Assembly (NCBI RefSeq): GCF_014842975.1
Contig: NZ_JACYXK010000029.1
Span: 1 to 64,000 of the forward strand
Length of the DNA: 64,000 bases
DNA from: Rhodanobacter sp. DHB23
Lineage (GTDB): Bacteria; Pseudomonadota; Gammaproteobacteria; Xanthomonadales; Rhodanobacteraceae
Direction of reading: 5' to 3'
The notes under the pieces were generated by a model. The model worked only from the letters and a program-made list of their open reading frames with translations, did not search any database and had not been told where the DNA came from. Made by a program: the position numbers and the translations under genes. Positions 43,164 through 51,318 of this stretch are shown here, piece by piece (the first letter of the stretch is position 1; every line of letters begins with the position of its first letter).

Positions 43164-45176
43164 CTACAGTCGTTGCCGCGGCATCCCGTGCAGGCGCAGG
43201 CTGAAGGCCACGCCGCTGCCGTCGTCAAGGTTGCGCGCGCTGGCAACCCCGCCGTGGCGCTCGGCCACCAGCCGCACCACGTACAGGCCCAGGCCGAGGT
43301 GCGGCGCATCGCCCGGGGTGGCCTTGTCGCGCAGGCTGACCAGCGAGTCGAACAGGCGCCCCTGCATCGCCGCGGGCAGCACGGGCCCCTGGTTGGCCAG
43401 TTCGATCTCGGCACCATCGTCGGCGGCGTGCAGGCTCAGCCGCAGCCAGCCGTCGGGCGGGGTGAACGAGAGCGCGTTGTCGAACAGCTTGTCCAGCGCC
43501 TGCGCGATGGGCTCGGGCGCGCAATGCAGGCGCAACGGCGCCTCGGGCAGCATGCAGTCCAGTCGACGGGCACCGGCCAGCGGGCGATAAGCCTCGGCGC
43601 AGCCGCGCACCACCTCGCGCAGGTCCACGTCCTCCGGCTCGGCGGCGGCGATGGCGCGCTCCATGCGGCTGGCCTCGCTCATCGCGCGCACCAGCGCCCC
43701 CAGCCGCGCCACGCCGTCGCGGGCACGGGCGAGGTAGGGCTGCGCATCCGGCGGCAGCTCGGCGTGCTCCAGGTTGTCCAGCGAGGACTTCACGATGGCC
43801 AGCGGCGTGTTGAGTTCGTGCGAGAGCTTGGAGGCCAGCGTGCGCAGGTAGTCGGTGTAGCCGCCCACTGCCTCGAACAGCTTCTCGAAGCTGCGCGCGA
43901 GGTCGCCGATTTCGTCCGGCGCATCGGTCATCGGGAAACGGCCGCGCTCGAACAGGCCGTCCAGGCGTCCATCAGACAGTTGCGCGCGCTCGGCCGCGTT
44001 GCGCAGGCGCCCCAGCCGCAGGCTCAGGCGGGTGGCGAAGAACAGCAGGATCGCGCCCGCCACCAGCAGCACGCCGAAACTGGTGAGCAGCAGGCCGAAC
44101 AGCGCGCGATTCGCCAGCAGCGGCACCGCGCGACTGGCCTGCTCCAGCAGCAGCACGCCGGCGGGCCTGCCGTCCTGTTCGATCGGCACCGCCGCGGAAA
44201 GCACCACGCTGCCGCGCTCCTCACCGCTGCGCCACACGCTTACCGGCTGGCCGGCACGGGCCTGCAGCACTTCCGGCGTGTCCAGCCGCGGCACGTCCTG
44301 CGCCCACAGGTTGGCATCCTCGAGGCGGGCCGCCAGCAGCGCTCGGTAGACCAGCGACGCGAACCAGCCCGGCTGGCCCTGTGCGCCGAGCGCGGCGTCC
44401 AGCCTGCCGCTGCGCGCAAGCAGCCAACCCTGCGGCGACAGCACGCGCGCCTGCGTGTGGTCGGGCGCGAGGCTGGCGAGCTCGCTGGCGAGCGCGGGCG
44501 AATAGACCAGCAGCGGCCGCGCTTCCGCCGCCATGCGATCGCCGCCGTCCGCCGCCACGTAGGCGCCGATGCCGAGCGTCAGCAAGGGCAAGCTGCGCGG
44601 CAGGCGCAACTCGACGCGAAAGCCGCTGCCGTCCTCCTGCCATTGCGCGGGGAACTCCGCGGGCAGGCCGGCCACCGGCGCATCCAGCGCCCTGGCCGTG
44701 ATCGCACCGGGCGCGTCGCTCTCCAGCAGGTAATGCTGCGTGCCGGCTGCATTGCCGAGCACCAGGTTGAGGTGGTCGACCGCCAGCGCATTGGCGCCAT
44801 CCACCGCGTCGGCACGGGTACGCCGGGTGTCGCGCACCTCGGCGTACAGGTACAGCCCGTTCGCATCCTCGGCCAGCAACAGCTTGCCGCGCGTGCCGAA
44901 CGGCTGGCTCCACGGCGTCAAGGGCGCCCAGTCGTCGCCATAGCCGTCCACGGTGATCGGGTCGACCGCCTGTTCCACGTACCAGGCCGCGTCGCCCTGC
45001 GGCAGCGGGGCATTCGTCGCCACCAGGCTGCGCGCCACCGCGCGCGCCGAGGCGATCAGCGCCTGCGCCTGCCCTTCACGCAGCAGCGCCTCCATCTGCC
45101 GCACGTACAACCAGCCGGCCACCGGCAACGCCAGCGTGCACAGCGCGACGAGCAGCAGCTTGCGGCGGAGGTTCAT
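43164..45176 (-). CDS. sensor histidine kinase, PdsS-like, with CBM9/DOMON-like sensor domain
   Basis: A 670-aa kinase. TM1 lies at about 6-23. The periplasmic region starts with a CBM9-like fold (about 70-200: ITVDGYGDDWAPLTPW, GLYLYAEVRDTRR, FRVELRLPR). TM2 is about 358-381, then HAMP, HisKA with H453 in ASKLSHELNTPLAIVKSS, and HATPase with FDNALSFTPPDG and HLGLGLYVVRLVAERHGG. The size and layout match the kinase of the proteobacterial dedicated sortase system (PdsS), and the paired regulator fits PdsR. No sortase gene is in the window. It overlaps the preceding small gene by 4 bp. Confidence 0.75.
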   Translation of the reverse strand: MNLRRKLLLVALCTLALPVAGWLYVRQMEALLREGQAQALIASARAVARSLVATNAPLPQGDAAWYVEQAVDPITVDGYGDDWAPLTPWSQPFGTRGKLLLAEDANGLYLYAEVRDTRRTRADAVDGANALAVDHLNLVLGNAAGTQHYLLESDAPGAITARALDAPVAGLPAEFPAQWQEDGSGFRVELRLPRSLPLLTLGIGAYVAADGGDRMAAEARPLLVYSPALASELASLAPDHTQARVLSPQGWLLARSGRLDAALGAQGQPGWFASLVYRALLAARLEDANLWAQDVPRLDTPEVLQARAGQPVSVWRSGEERGSVVLSAAVPIEQDGRPAGVLLLEQASRAVPLLANRALFGLLLTSFGVLLVAGAILLFFATRLSLRLGRLRNAAERAQLSDGRLDGLFERGRFPMTDAPDEIGDLARSFEKLFEAVGGYTDYLRTLASKLSHELNTPLAIVKSSLDNLEHAELPPDAQPYLARARDGVARLGALVRAMSEASRMERAIAAAEPEDVDLREVVRGCAEAYRPLAGARRLDCMLPEAPLRLHCAPEPIAQALDKLFDNALSFTPPDGWLRLSLHAADDGAEIELANQGPVLPAAMQGRLFDSLVSLRDKATPGDAPHLGLGLYVVRLVAERHGGVASARNLDDGSGVAFSLRLHGMPRQRL

Positions 45177-45754
45177 CGCTTCTTCGGTTCGACGTAACGC
45201 TCGTAGCGCGCGCCGGTCGCCACCTGCATGAAGGCGTCGAGCAACGCGCGTTGCATGGCGTCGCCGTCGGCGAAGCTCATCGACCAGCTGAAGCGGATGC
45301 CACTGGCCTGGCCCGGATCGCAGAACACCACCACGTCGTCGATGCGGTCACCGCCCTGGTACAACACGCCTGCGCAAGGCATGCGTGGATTGTCGATGCG
45401 TATATCGGTGGCCTTGCCCCTGGCATCGCGCTGCAGGTATTGCTTGCGGTCGGTCGCCACTTCGTCGGCCAGCGTGGCCAGCTTGCGCGTCCACGTGTTG
45501 AGCACCATCACGCGCTCGGGCTTGCCCGTCCATTCGCCTTGGTAGAGCACGGCATCGACGCCGATGGCCTTGGCGTACATGCAGCAATCGCGCGTCCAGG
45601 CCGGCGGACTCGCCACCGCGATCGCCCATGCCGGTGCATCGCCATCGCGCGCGCCGTGGGCCAGCATGTCGTCGCCGGTTTGCGCCGTCGCACCAAACGT
45701 GCAGGAAAGAAGCAGGATCAAGGCCAGCCAACGGCGCACGCTCACGGCCTCCAT
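45173..45754 (-). CDS. exported protein of unknown function between PdsR and PdsS genes
   Basis: A protein of up to 193 aa with a signal peptide (WLALILLLSCTFGATAQ). The mature part has four or five cysteines (RDCCMYAKAIGVDAVLYQGE, RMPCAGVLYQGG, VVFCDPGQASG) suggesting disulfides. No family recognised. It is wedged between the response regulator (13-bp overlap) and the kinase (ATGA), so it probably takes part in the same signalling system, perhaps modulating the sensor. The start is uncertain: GTG at 45739 with GGAGG 8 nt upstream may be the real one. Confidence 0.65.
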   Translation of the reverse strand: MEAVSVRRWLALILLLSCTFGATAQTGDDMLAHGARDGDAPAWAIAVASPPAWTRDCCMYAKAIGVDAVLYQGEWTGKPERVMVLNTWTRKLATLADEVATDRKQYLQRDARGKATDIRIDNPRMPCAGVLYQGGDRIDDVVVFCDPGQASGIRFSWSMSFADGDAMQRALLDAFMQVATGARYERYVEPKKR

Positions 45755-46431
45755 CGGTAGCCCACGCCATGCACCGTCTCGATGGCGTCGAACTCCGGCG
45801 CCACCGCGATGAACTTCTTGCGGATGCGCTTGATGTGCGAAGTGATGGTGGCGTCGTCCACGACCAGCTCCGCCTCACGCATCAACTGGTCGCGGTTCTT
45901 CACGTGGCCGGGGAAGCGGATCAGGGTGTGCACCATCCAGAACTCGGTGACGGTGAGCGGCACTTCCGCGCCGTCCCAGGTGATGCGCATGCGCTCGGAT
46001 TCCATCTTCAGCGGACCGTGCTCGATCACCGTCTCGCTGGCCGTCGGCGCCTTCAGCGACTCGATGCGGCGGAACAACGCGGCGATGCGCGCGGCGAGCT
46101 GGTGCAGGCTGGTGTCCTTGCTGAGGTAATCGTCCGCGCCCAGGCGCAAGCCGGAGATCACGTCGAAGTCCGAATCGCGCGCGGTGAGGAAGATGATCGG
46201 CAGCGTGGCCGACTTCGCGCGCAGCTCGCGGCACAGGTCGAAGCCGCCCTCCGGCTCGTCGCCGAGGCCGATGTCGATGATCACCAGCTCCGGCAGCTTG
46301 ATCGCGAACGCGTTCGACGCCTCCTGCCGCGAGCCGTAGCCGCGGGTGTCGTAGCCGAAGCGGTTGAGCGCCTCGACGTAGTTGGCGCGGATCAGCGGTT
46401 CGTCCTCGACGATGGCAATGCTGCGGCCCAT
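45742..46431 (-). CDS. OmpR-type response regulator, PdsR-like
   Basis: A 229-aa regulator. The receiver domain has the acidic pocket in IAIVEDEPLIRANYVEAL, the phospho-acceptor D53 in LVIIDIGLGDE, FLTARDSDFDVISGLRLGAD and the switch lysine in DDYLSKD. The C-terminal winged helix has ITSHIKRIRKKF and ETVHGVGYRW. This strongly recalls PdsR of the proteobacterial dedicated sortase system. It is the promoter-proximal gene of a three-gene unit with the kinase. CAGGGAG lies 6 nt before ATG 46431. Confidence 0.82.
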   Translation of the reverse strand: MGRSIAIVEDEPLIRANYVEALNRFGYDTRGYGSRQEASNAFAIKLPELVIIDIGLGDEPEGGFDLCRELRAKSATLPIIFLTARDSDFDVISGLRLGADDYLSKDTSLHQLAARIAALFRRIESLKAPTASETVIEHGPLKMESERMRITWDGAEVPLTVTEFWMVHTLIRFPGHVKNRDQLMREAELVVDDATITSHIKRIRKKFIAVAPEFDAIETVHGVGYRWRP

Positions 46432-46615
46432 GGGCGGCTCCCTGTTTCGATGCTGCGATGCGATGGCGCAGCGTGCTATGTGCGCGCCGATGGCGCAAGC
46501 CGCAAGCCACCGCTGCCCGCGTTTTGCCACAAACCGGCGGCAAGCGGGCCCAAGCCCGCCGCTCCCGCGGCCGCGGCCGGGCGTGGAATGGCTCCACCCC
46601 CACCGGAACGCCCCC

Positions 46616-46735
46616 ATGACCCGCAACGATGCCGCCGACCGCGACCCCAACGCTGAACTGCGCAGCTTCGAGCCGCTGCGCGTGACGCTGGCGCTGGGCG
46701 CATTGCTGCTCGGCCTGCTCATGGGGCTGCACTGA
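46616..46735 (+). CDS. small single-helix membrane protein
   Basis: A 39-aa frame, MTRNDAADRDPNAELRSFEP, followed by a hydrophobic helix VTLALGALLLGLLMGL. It is divergent from the pdsR-like gene and directly followed by a structured RNA and terminator. The acidic head plus one membrane helix is plausible for a real small protein. No strong Shine-Dalgarno (CGGAACG at 9 nt). No homologue is known to me. Confidence 0.45.
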   Translation: MTRNDAADRDPNAELRSFEPLRVTLALGALLLGLLMGLH

Positions 46736-46744
46736 GATCCCGTG

Positions 46745-46884
46745 GAAGGGCCGGAGTGCGACCGGCGCGCAGGGAAGCGCGCCGGCCGCGGGGCACGAAC
46801 GCCCGGCACGACGGCCCTTTCCGCCCAGGCTTTCCTCCAACCGTGATGGCTCCTTCAATCCCCTCCCAGCGAGGGGATTTTTTT
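46745..46884 (+). ncRNA. candidate structured RNA 1 with intrinsic terminator
   Basis: Closing stem AAGGGCC (46746-46752) pairs with GGCCCTT (46813-46819), extended by GTGC (46756-46759) with GCAC (46806-46809). Inside are two hairpins: CCGGCGCGC / GCGCGCCGG with loop AGGGAA (46762-46785) and GGGC / GCCC with loop ACGAAC (46791-46804). A linker of about 38 nt leads to the terminator at 46858-46884. This may be a stand-alone sRNA or the 3' UTR of the small gene before it. Not matched to a known class. Confidence 0.5.
46858..46884 (+). terminator. intrinsic terminator
   Basis: ATCCCCT / AGGGGAT 7-bp stem with loop CCCAGCG followed immediately by seven T residues: a textbook Rho-independent terminator for rightward transcription. 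Confidence 0.88.
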
Positions 46885-47100
46885 GCAGCCATCGCCCCGG
46901 CCTCGTCACTCCAGCGAAGATCAGTATCCGGCCACTCCCGGCGAGGAACGAGGGCACCGCAATGGCTCGCAGCGCGTGCTTTTCCGGGGCCAGTCTGTTG
47001 ACCCTGCGCGTTCCGCGCCCACCCAACCTTCGCCGGATGAGGGCAAAATCGCTCGCGGTGATTTTTTCGGGAACCAATCGGGTGGGGGCCTGTCTGACTT

Positions 47101-47258
47101 ATCGACCGACGCCTTCCATTGCCGTGGATGGTGCGGATACGGGTATCGCCCCCTCCCCGGTGACCGTATCCGCACCACGGCGTCGGTCGATGGTGTCTCC
47201 TCGCACGTCATGCAATGACGTTTGCCCCGGTGCGGCCTCCCCCGCGCCGGGGCTTTTT
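47101..47258 (+). ncRNA. candidate structured RNA 2 (three-way junction) with intrinsic terminator
   Basis: A perfect 13-bp stem ATCGACCGACGCC (47101-47113) / GGCGTCGGTCGAT (47179-47191) encloses a short TCCA/TGGA hairpin and a second perfect 13-bp stem, GGTGCGGATACGG (47130-47142) / CCGTATCCGCACC (47164-47176), with a pyrimidine-rich 21-nt loop. About 33 nt later an intrinsic terminator ends the unit. The only gene downstream is rpe on the opposite strand, so a stand-alone sRNA is the simplest reading. No clear promoter was found and no known family was recognised. A further AAAATC / GATTTT stem with T tract lies just upstream (about 47045-47066). Confidence 0.55.
47225..47258 (+). terminator. 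intrinsic terminator
   Basis: CCCCGGTGCGG and CCGCGCCGGGG (one mismatch pair) with loop CCTCCC, followed by TTTTT. It ends candidate RNA 2 and faces the 3' end of rpe. Confidence 0.85.
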
Positions 47259-47342
47259 GTTTGCGCCCGCGACCTTCCCCGCCATCGCTGGCGCGACGCC
47301 CGGAACCGCTACCGGCGACTCCCGGCCGCCTGCCACGTGGAT

Positions 47343-48011
47343 TCAGCCAATGGCGGCATGCATCGCGGCGATCTCGGCGCGATAGTCCTTGGCGTGGAAG
47401 ATCGCCGAGCCGGCAACGAAGGTGTCCGCACCCGCGGCGGCGATGGCGCCGATGTTCTCCGCGGTGACGCCTCCGTCCACTTCCAGCCGCACCGGCAGGC
47501 CGCGCTCGTCGATCATCCGGCGCACGCGGCGCAGCTTCTCCAGCGCCATCGGGATGAACTTCTGGCCGCCGAAGCCGGGGTTCACCGACATGATCAGCAC
47601 CAGGTCGAGCTTGTCCAGCACGTAGTCCAGGCAATCCAGCGAAGTGGCCGGGTTGAACACCAGGCCGGCCTTGCAGCCGGAATCCTTGATCAGGCCGATG
47701 GTGCGGTCGACGTGCTCGCTGGCCTCGGGGTGGAAGCTGATCAGCGTGGCGCCGGCCTTGGCGAAGTCGGGCACGATGCGATCCACCGGCTTCACCATCA
47801 GGTGCACGTCGATCGGCGCCGCGATGCCGTACTTGCGCAGCGACTGCAGCACCATCGGGCCGATCGTGAGGTTGGGCACGTAATGGTTGTCCATCACGTC
47901 GAAATGCACCCAGTCCGCGCCCGCGGCCAGCGCCGCGGCGGTGTCCTCGCCCAGCCGCGCGAAGTCGGCGGCGAGGATGGAGGGGGCGATGACGGGACTC
48001 TGCTTGCTCAT
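47343..48011 (-). CDS. rpe: ribulose-phosphate 3-epimerase
   Basis: Interconverts ribulose-5-P and xylulose-5-P in the pentose phosphate pathway. The 222-aa TIM barrel has [70 protein letters not shown] and [11 protein letters not shown]; metal-binding His/Asp residues are present in these motifs. ATG 48011 gives [16 protein letters not shown] repeat lies 16 bp upstream of the start and separates it from the djlA-like gene. Confidence 0.97.
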   Translation of the reverse strand: MSKQSPVIAPSILAADFARLGEDTAAALAAGADWVHFDVMDNHYVPNLTIGPMVLQSLRKYGIAAPIDVHLMVKPVDRIVPDFAKAGATLISFHPEASEHVDRTIGLIKDSGCKAGLVFNPATSLDCLDYVLDKLDLVLIMSVNPGFGGQKFIPMALEKLRRVRRMIDERGLPVRLEVDGGVTAENIGAIAAAGADTFVAGSAIFHAKDYRAEIAAMHAAIG

Positions 48012-48027
48012 GGCGTCGGCTCTGCGG

Positions 48028-48105
48028 GTAGGAGCGCACCTTGTGCGCGATGGGAGTTTACGGCGTCGCCGCTTCGTCGGCTTTTCGCGCACAGGGTGCT
48101 CCTAC
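48028..48105. repeat. GTAG/REP-type inverted repeat pair overlapping the djlA-like stop
   Basis: GTAGGAGCGCACCTTGTGCG and CGCGCACAGGGTGCTCCTAC form the inverted arms. The left-facing GTAG of one arm supplies the TAG stop codon of the djlA-like gene (48102-48104), so the repeat sits exactly at the end of that reading frame. Confidence 0.88.
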
Positions 48106-48908
48106 TTGAAGCCTTTTTCCGCCTTGATGCGCTCGTAGGCTGCGTTGATCTCGCTGGCGCGCGCCTCGGCCTGCTTGCGCATCGCCTCGGGCAGGTCGCC
48201 GAGGCGGTCGGGGTGGTGTTCGGAAATCAGCTTGCGGTAGGCGCGCTTCACCGCGCGGTCGTCGGCGTTGCGATCGATGCCGAGTACGGCATAGGGATCG
48301 GGCCCCTGCGTATTGCGCTGCGGCGGCACGTAGCCGCCACCGCCGTAGCCTTGGCCGCCGTGGCCACGCGCGCCGCCCGCGTTCCATGCATAGCCCTTCA
48401 TCGCCATCAGCGCCATCAGTTCCATGTCGCTGACGCGCAGGGCGAAGGCGAGCTGGTGCAGTATCGCCATCTTCTCCGGCGGCGGATTGCCTTCCGCGAT
48501 CACGGTGTCGATCACCACGTCCAGCACCGGGAAGGCGTGGTCGCGCCGCAGGCCGGCCCAGCGGCGCAGGTCCTCGATGGTGGGCGCCACGTCGAACTCG
48601 GGCTGCTTGCCCGCGTTGAAGCTGGCGATGGCCTGCTGGCGCTGCGCGGCGTCCAGCCCCATGCGCGTCATCATGCGCTCGGCGATGGCGATTTCCGCCT
48701 CGGAAACGCGGCCGTCGGACTTCGCCACCGCGCCGAGCAGGGCGAACAGCGGCCCGACGAAACCGCCCGCTTCCGGCGTGGCCTGCTTGCGCTGGCTGTG
48801 GCGCAGGTTGTCGAACACGAAGCCGATGACCGCACCGGTGATCGCGCCGGGCAGGTGCCCGATCAGCAGGCCGAAAAAGCCGAACCAGAGCGTGTAGCCG
48901 AAGCTCAT
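48102..48908 (-). CDS. djlA: DjlA-like membrane-anchored DnaJ co-chaperone
   Basis: A 268-aa protein with an N-terminal glycine-containing membrane helix (YTLWFGFFGLLIGHLPGAIT), a TerB-like domain (about 50-165: FALLGAVAKSDGRVSEAEI, MTRMGLDAAQRQQAIASFN), a Gly-rich linker and a C-terminal J domain with DPYAVLGIDRNADDRAVKRA and the HPD motif in SEHHPDRLG. It stimulates DnaK at the membrane. ATG 48908 overlaps the cytochrome gene stop (ATGA). Its stop codon comes from the GTAG repeat. Confidence 0.92.
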   Translation of the reverse strand: MSFGYTLWFGFFGLLIGHLPGAITGAVIGFVFDNLRHSQRKQATPEAGGFVGPLFALLGAVAKSDGRVSEAEIAIAERMMTRMGLDAAQRQQAIASFNAGKQPEFDVAPTIEDLRRWAGLRRDHAFPVLDVVIDTVIAEGNPPPEKMAILHQLAFALRVSDMELMALMAMKGYAWNAGGARGHGGQGYGGGGYVPPQRNTQGPDPYAVLGIDRNADDRAVKRAYRKLISEHHPDRLGDLPEAMRKQAEARASEINAAYERIKAEKGFK

Positions 48909-49219
48909 GGCTTGGCCGCCACCGGGACTTGCGCGCTGTACCAGCGCGCCAGCGCGTCCAGCTCGGCATCGCCGAGCGGGCCGACGGCGGCACGCATCAC
49001 CGGCACTTCGCGGCTGCCGTCGCGATAGTGCTTCAGCGCCGCGCGCAGGTAATCCAGCCGCTGCCCGGCAAGGTTGGGCGCACCGGGCACCACGGCCATG
49101 CCGGTTTCGCCGTGGCAGGCCGCACACAGGCCCAGCCGCGCCGGCCTGGGCGACACCGTTTGCGCCAGGCCCGGAAGGGCGACGACGAGGCAGAGTACCG
49201 TGGTCAACAGGATGCGCAT
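48905..49219 (-). CDS. class I c-type cytochrome, exported
   Basis: A 104-aa protein with a signal peptide (ILLTTVLCLVVALPGLAQT) and one haem-binding motif CAACH in RLGLCAACHGETG. The distal Met ligand is probably in SREVPVMRAAVGPL. This is a small cytochrome c of the c4/c5/c553 type, working in periplasmic electron transfer. It is translationally coupled to the djlA-like gene. Confidence 0.87.
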   Translation of the reverse strand: MRILLTTVLCLVVALPGLAQTVSPRPARLGLCAACHGETGMAVVPGAPNLAGQRLDYLRAALKHYRDGSREVPVMRAAVGPLGDAELDALARWYSAQVPVAAKP

Positions 49220-49298
49220 CGACGGGATCTGAGGCCGAAAGCCGCGAATTCTAGCAGCGCCACCCGCTACACACCGCGGCGGCGCCGACGCCAGCCGC

Positions 49299-49304
49299 TA
49301 CAAT
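49299..49304 (+). promoter_or_regulatory. -10 element (TACAAT) of purC
   Basis: GCCGCTACAAT has the CGCTANAAT form seen before folE and dinG. It contains the ATG at 49303, showing that codon cannot be the purC start. Confidence 0.6.
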
Positions 49305-49338
49305 GCGCGTTCCCCCTTCGTCCCACGGAACCGCCGTC

Positions 49339-50235
49339 GTGCCCACCACCCTGCCGCAATCGAACCTGCCCGGCCTGGAACTGATCCATCGCGGCAAGGT
49401 GCGCGACGTCTACGCGCTGGACGACCAGCGCCTGCTGATGGTGGCCACCGACCGTCTCTCCGCGTTCGACGTGGTGCTGCCCAACCCGATTCCCGGCAAG
49501 GGCGAGATGCTCACGCAGATCTCCAACTTCTGGTTCGGCAAGACCGCGCACCTGATCCCCAACCACCTGCTGGACGTGCCGCTGGCCGACGTGCTGCCGC
49601 CCGGCATCGATCTCAAGCTCTACGAAAAGCGCGCCGTGGTCACGCGCCGCCTGAAGCCGGTGCCGGTGGAAGCGATCGCGCGCGGCTACATCATCGGCTC
49701 GGGCTGGAAGGACTACCAGAAGACCGGCACGGTGTGCGGCATCGCGCTGCCCGCGGGCCTCCAGCAGGCGCAGCAGCTGCCCGAGCCGATCTTCACGCCG
49801 TCGACCAAGGCCGCCGTGGGCGACCACGACGAGAACGTCAGCTTCGACGTGATGGTCGACAAGGTGGGCCGCGAACTGGCGGACAAGGTGCGCGACGCCA
49901 CGCTGGCGATCTACCGCTGGGCTGCTGCCTACGCCGCCGAGCGCGGCATCATCCTCGCGGACACCAAGTTCGAGTTCGGCACCGACGCCGACGGCAAGCT
50001 GTATGTCATGGACGAGATGCTCACACCGGACTCCACCCGCTACTGGCCCGCCGACAGCTACCAGGTCGGCATCAGCCCGCCCAGCTACGACAAGCAGTTC
50101 GTGCGCGATTGGCTGGAGGCGCAGGGCTGGGACAAGACCCCGCCCGGCCCAGTGATCCCCGACGAAGTGATCGCACGCACCGCCGCCAAGTACGCCGAGG
50201 CGCTGGAGCGGCTGGCGGGCATCAAGCTGTCCTGA
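49339..50235 (+). CDS. purC: phosphoribosylaminoimidazole-succinocarboxamide synthase
   Basis: Joins CAIR and aspartate with ATP to SAICAR in purine synthesis. The 298-aa protein is of the longer plant/yeast-like SAICAR synthetase type: [85 protein letters not shown] and [14 protein letters not shown]. The start is taken as GTG 49339 (reading [12 protein letters not shown]) because the upstream ATG lies inside the -10 element. Confidence 0.95.
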   Translation: MPTTLPQSNLPGLELIHRGKVRDVYALDDQRLLMVATDRLSAFDVVLPNPIPGKGEMLTQISNFWFGKTAHLIPNHLLDVPLADVLPPGIDLKLYEKRAVVTRRLKPVPVEAIARGYIIGSGWKDYQKTGTVCGIALPAGLQQAQQLPEPIFTPSTKAAVGDHDENVSFDVMVDKVGRELADKVRDATLAIYRWAAAYAAERGIILADTKFEFGTDADGKLYVMDEMLTPDSTRYWPADSYQVGISPPSYDKQFVRDWLEAQGWDKTPPGPVIPDEVIARTAAKYAEALERLAGIKLS

Positions 50236-50242
50236 TCGATCC

Positions 50243-50300
50243 GTAGGAGCGGCTTCAGCCGCGATCACGTAGCGCAAGTCGCGGCCGAAGCCGCTCCTAC
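50243..50300. repeat. GTAG/REP-type inverted repeat pair, GCGGCTTCAGCCGC variant
   Basis: GTAGGAGCGGCTTCAGCCGC-GA and its inverted copy TCGCGGCCGAAGCCGCTCCTAC lie directly after purC. The inner stem differs from the other copies (GCGGCT..AGCCGC instead of GCGCAC..GTGCGC) but keeps the GTAGGAG end, as expected for subfamilies of one REP type. Confidence 0.85.
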
Positions 50301-50372
50301 GACCAGCCCGGCTTGCGACACCCGCCTTCGCCGTGCTGCTATTGCATCCCTGATCCACGAGGGGAGCGCACC

Positions 50373-50864
50373 ATGACCACGCAAGCCGCAAACCCGCGCA
50401 GCATGCAGGACTGGCTGGACAGCTACAGCAACGACCACCGCAACCACGTCAACCAGGTCTTCCACTGGTGCTGCGTGCCGCCCATCGTGTGGTCGGTGAT
50501 CGCGCTGCTGTGGGCGATCCCGGTGCCGCAGACCTGGCTGCGCCCCGGCGCCTGGGCCGTGGCTGTGATGGTGCTGGCGTTCTACTGGTACTGGAGGCGC
50601 GCACGCGTGCTGGCGCTGGCGTTGCTGGTCGCGTTCGCCTTGCTCGGCCTGCTCACCAACCTCCTGTACGCGCAGCTCGGCGTGGCGCATCTCTGCTGGC
50701 TCGCCGTCGGCGTGTTCGTGGTGGCGTGGATCGGCCAGTTCATTGGCCACAAGTTCGAAGGCCGCAAGCCCAGCTTCCTCACCGATCTTGCCTACCTGCT
50801 GATCGGCCCGGCCTGGCTGATGGCCAAGCTGCTGCGCCGCCTCGGCTTCAAGCACGTCGCATGA
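50373..50864 (+). CDS. Mpo1-like (DUF962) membrane protein
   Basis: A 163-aa protein with about four membrane helices. The N-terminal NDHRNHVNQVFHWCCVPPIV and the C-terminal IGQFIGHKFEGRKPSFLTDL carry the conserved histidines of the Mpo1/YGL010w family, iron-dependent 2-hydroxy fatty acid dioxygenases in yeast. A role in fatty acid breakdown or membrane lipid handling is inferred. GAGGGGAG lies 7 nt before ATG 50373. The stop overlaps the next start by 4 bp. Confidence 0.8.
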   Translation: MTTQAANPRSMQDWLDSYSNDHRNHVNQVFHWCCVPPIVWSVIALLWAIPVPQTWLRPGAWAVAVMVLAFYWYWRRARVLALALLVAFALLGLLTNLLYAQLGVAHLCWLAVGVFVVAWIGQFIGHKFEGRKPSFLTDLAYLLIGPAWLMAKLLRRLGFKHVA

Positions 50865-51268
50865 ATGCCCTGCTCACCCTCGTCAGCTCCCTGGTGTGGT
50901 GGGTGCTCTACGGCAGCATCGGCGCGCTGTTCTGCGCACTGATCGCGTGGTCGGTGCTGCGCTGGACCGAGCGCTGCAACGTGGTGTTCAATCGCGTCTA
51001 CCTCGCCTGCCTGCTGTGGACGCTGCTCGGCTTGCTGCTGGTGGTTGGCGTCGCTGCGCATGAAGGTCACCTGCATCCGCCGTTCCGCGCGCTGCTCGAC
51101 TCGGGGTTGCTGCGCTGGGCGCTGGTCGCGGACATGCTGGCGGGGGTGGTGCTGATGTGGCGGCTGACGCCGCGGACGGATGCACATCGGGTGCGGCCAG
51201 GGAGCGCATGCCTGGCGGTGGCGGCGGTAATGGCGGTGGGGTTTGGGGTGGCGACCAGCCTGGTGTGA
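50861..51268 (+). CDS. conserved hypothetical membrane protein
   Basis: A 135-aa protein with four predicted membrane helices (about 7-30, 45-65, 80-98, 112-132) and a short loop AAHEGHLHPPFRALLD rich in histidine. No family recognised. It is coupled by ATGA to the Mpo1-like gene and may work with it. No catalytic motif can be identified. Confidence 0.65.
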   Translation: MNALLTLVSSLVWWVLYGSIGALFCALIAWSVLRWTERCNVVFNRVYLACLLWTLLGLLLVVGVAAHEGHLHPPFRALLDSGLLRWALVADMLAGVVLMWRLTPRTDAHRVRPGSACLAVAAVMAVGFGVATSLV

Positions 51269-51318
51269 ATGGCATCGACCGGCCAGGCAGGCCAGAGCGC
51301 ATCGAGAGCCAATGCTCG

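Noticed and set aside
46886-47040. A gene between the two candidate RNAs
   Set aside because: Frames here have no start with a ribosome site and no recognisable protein features; nothing beyond weak hairpins is seen.
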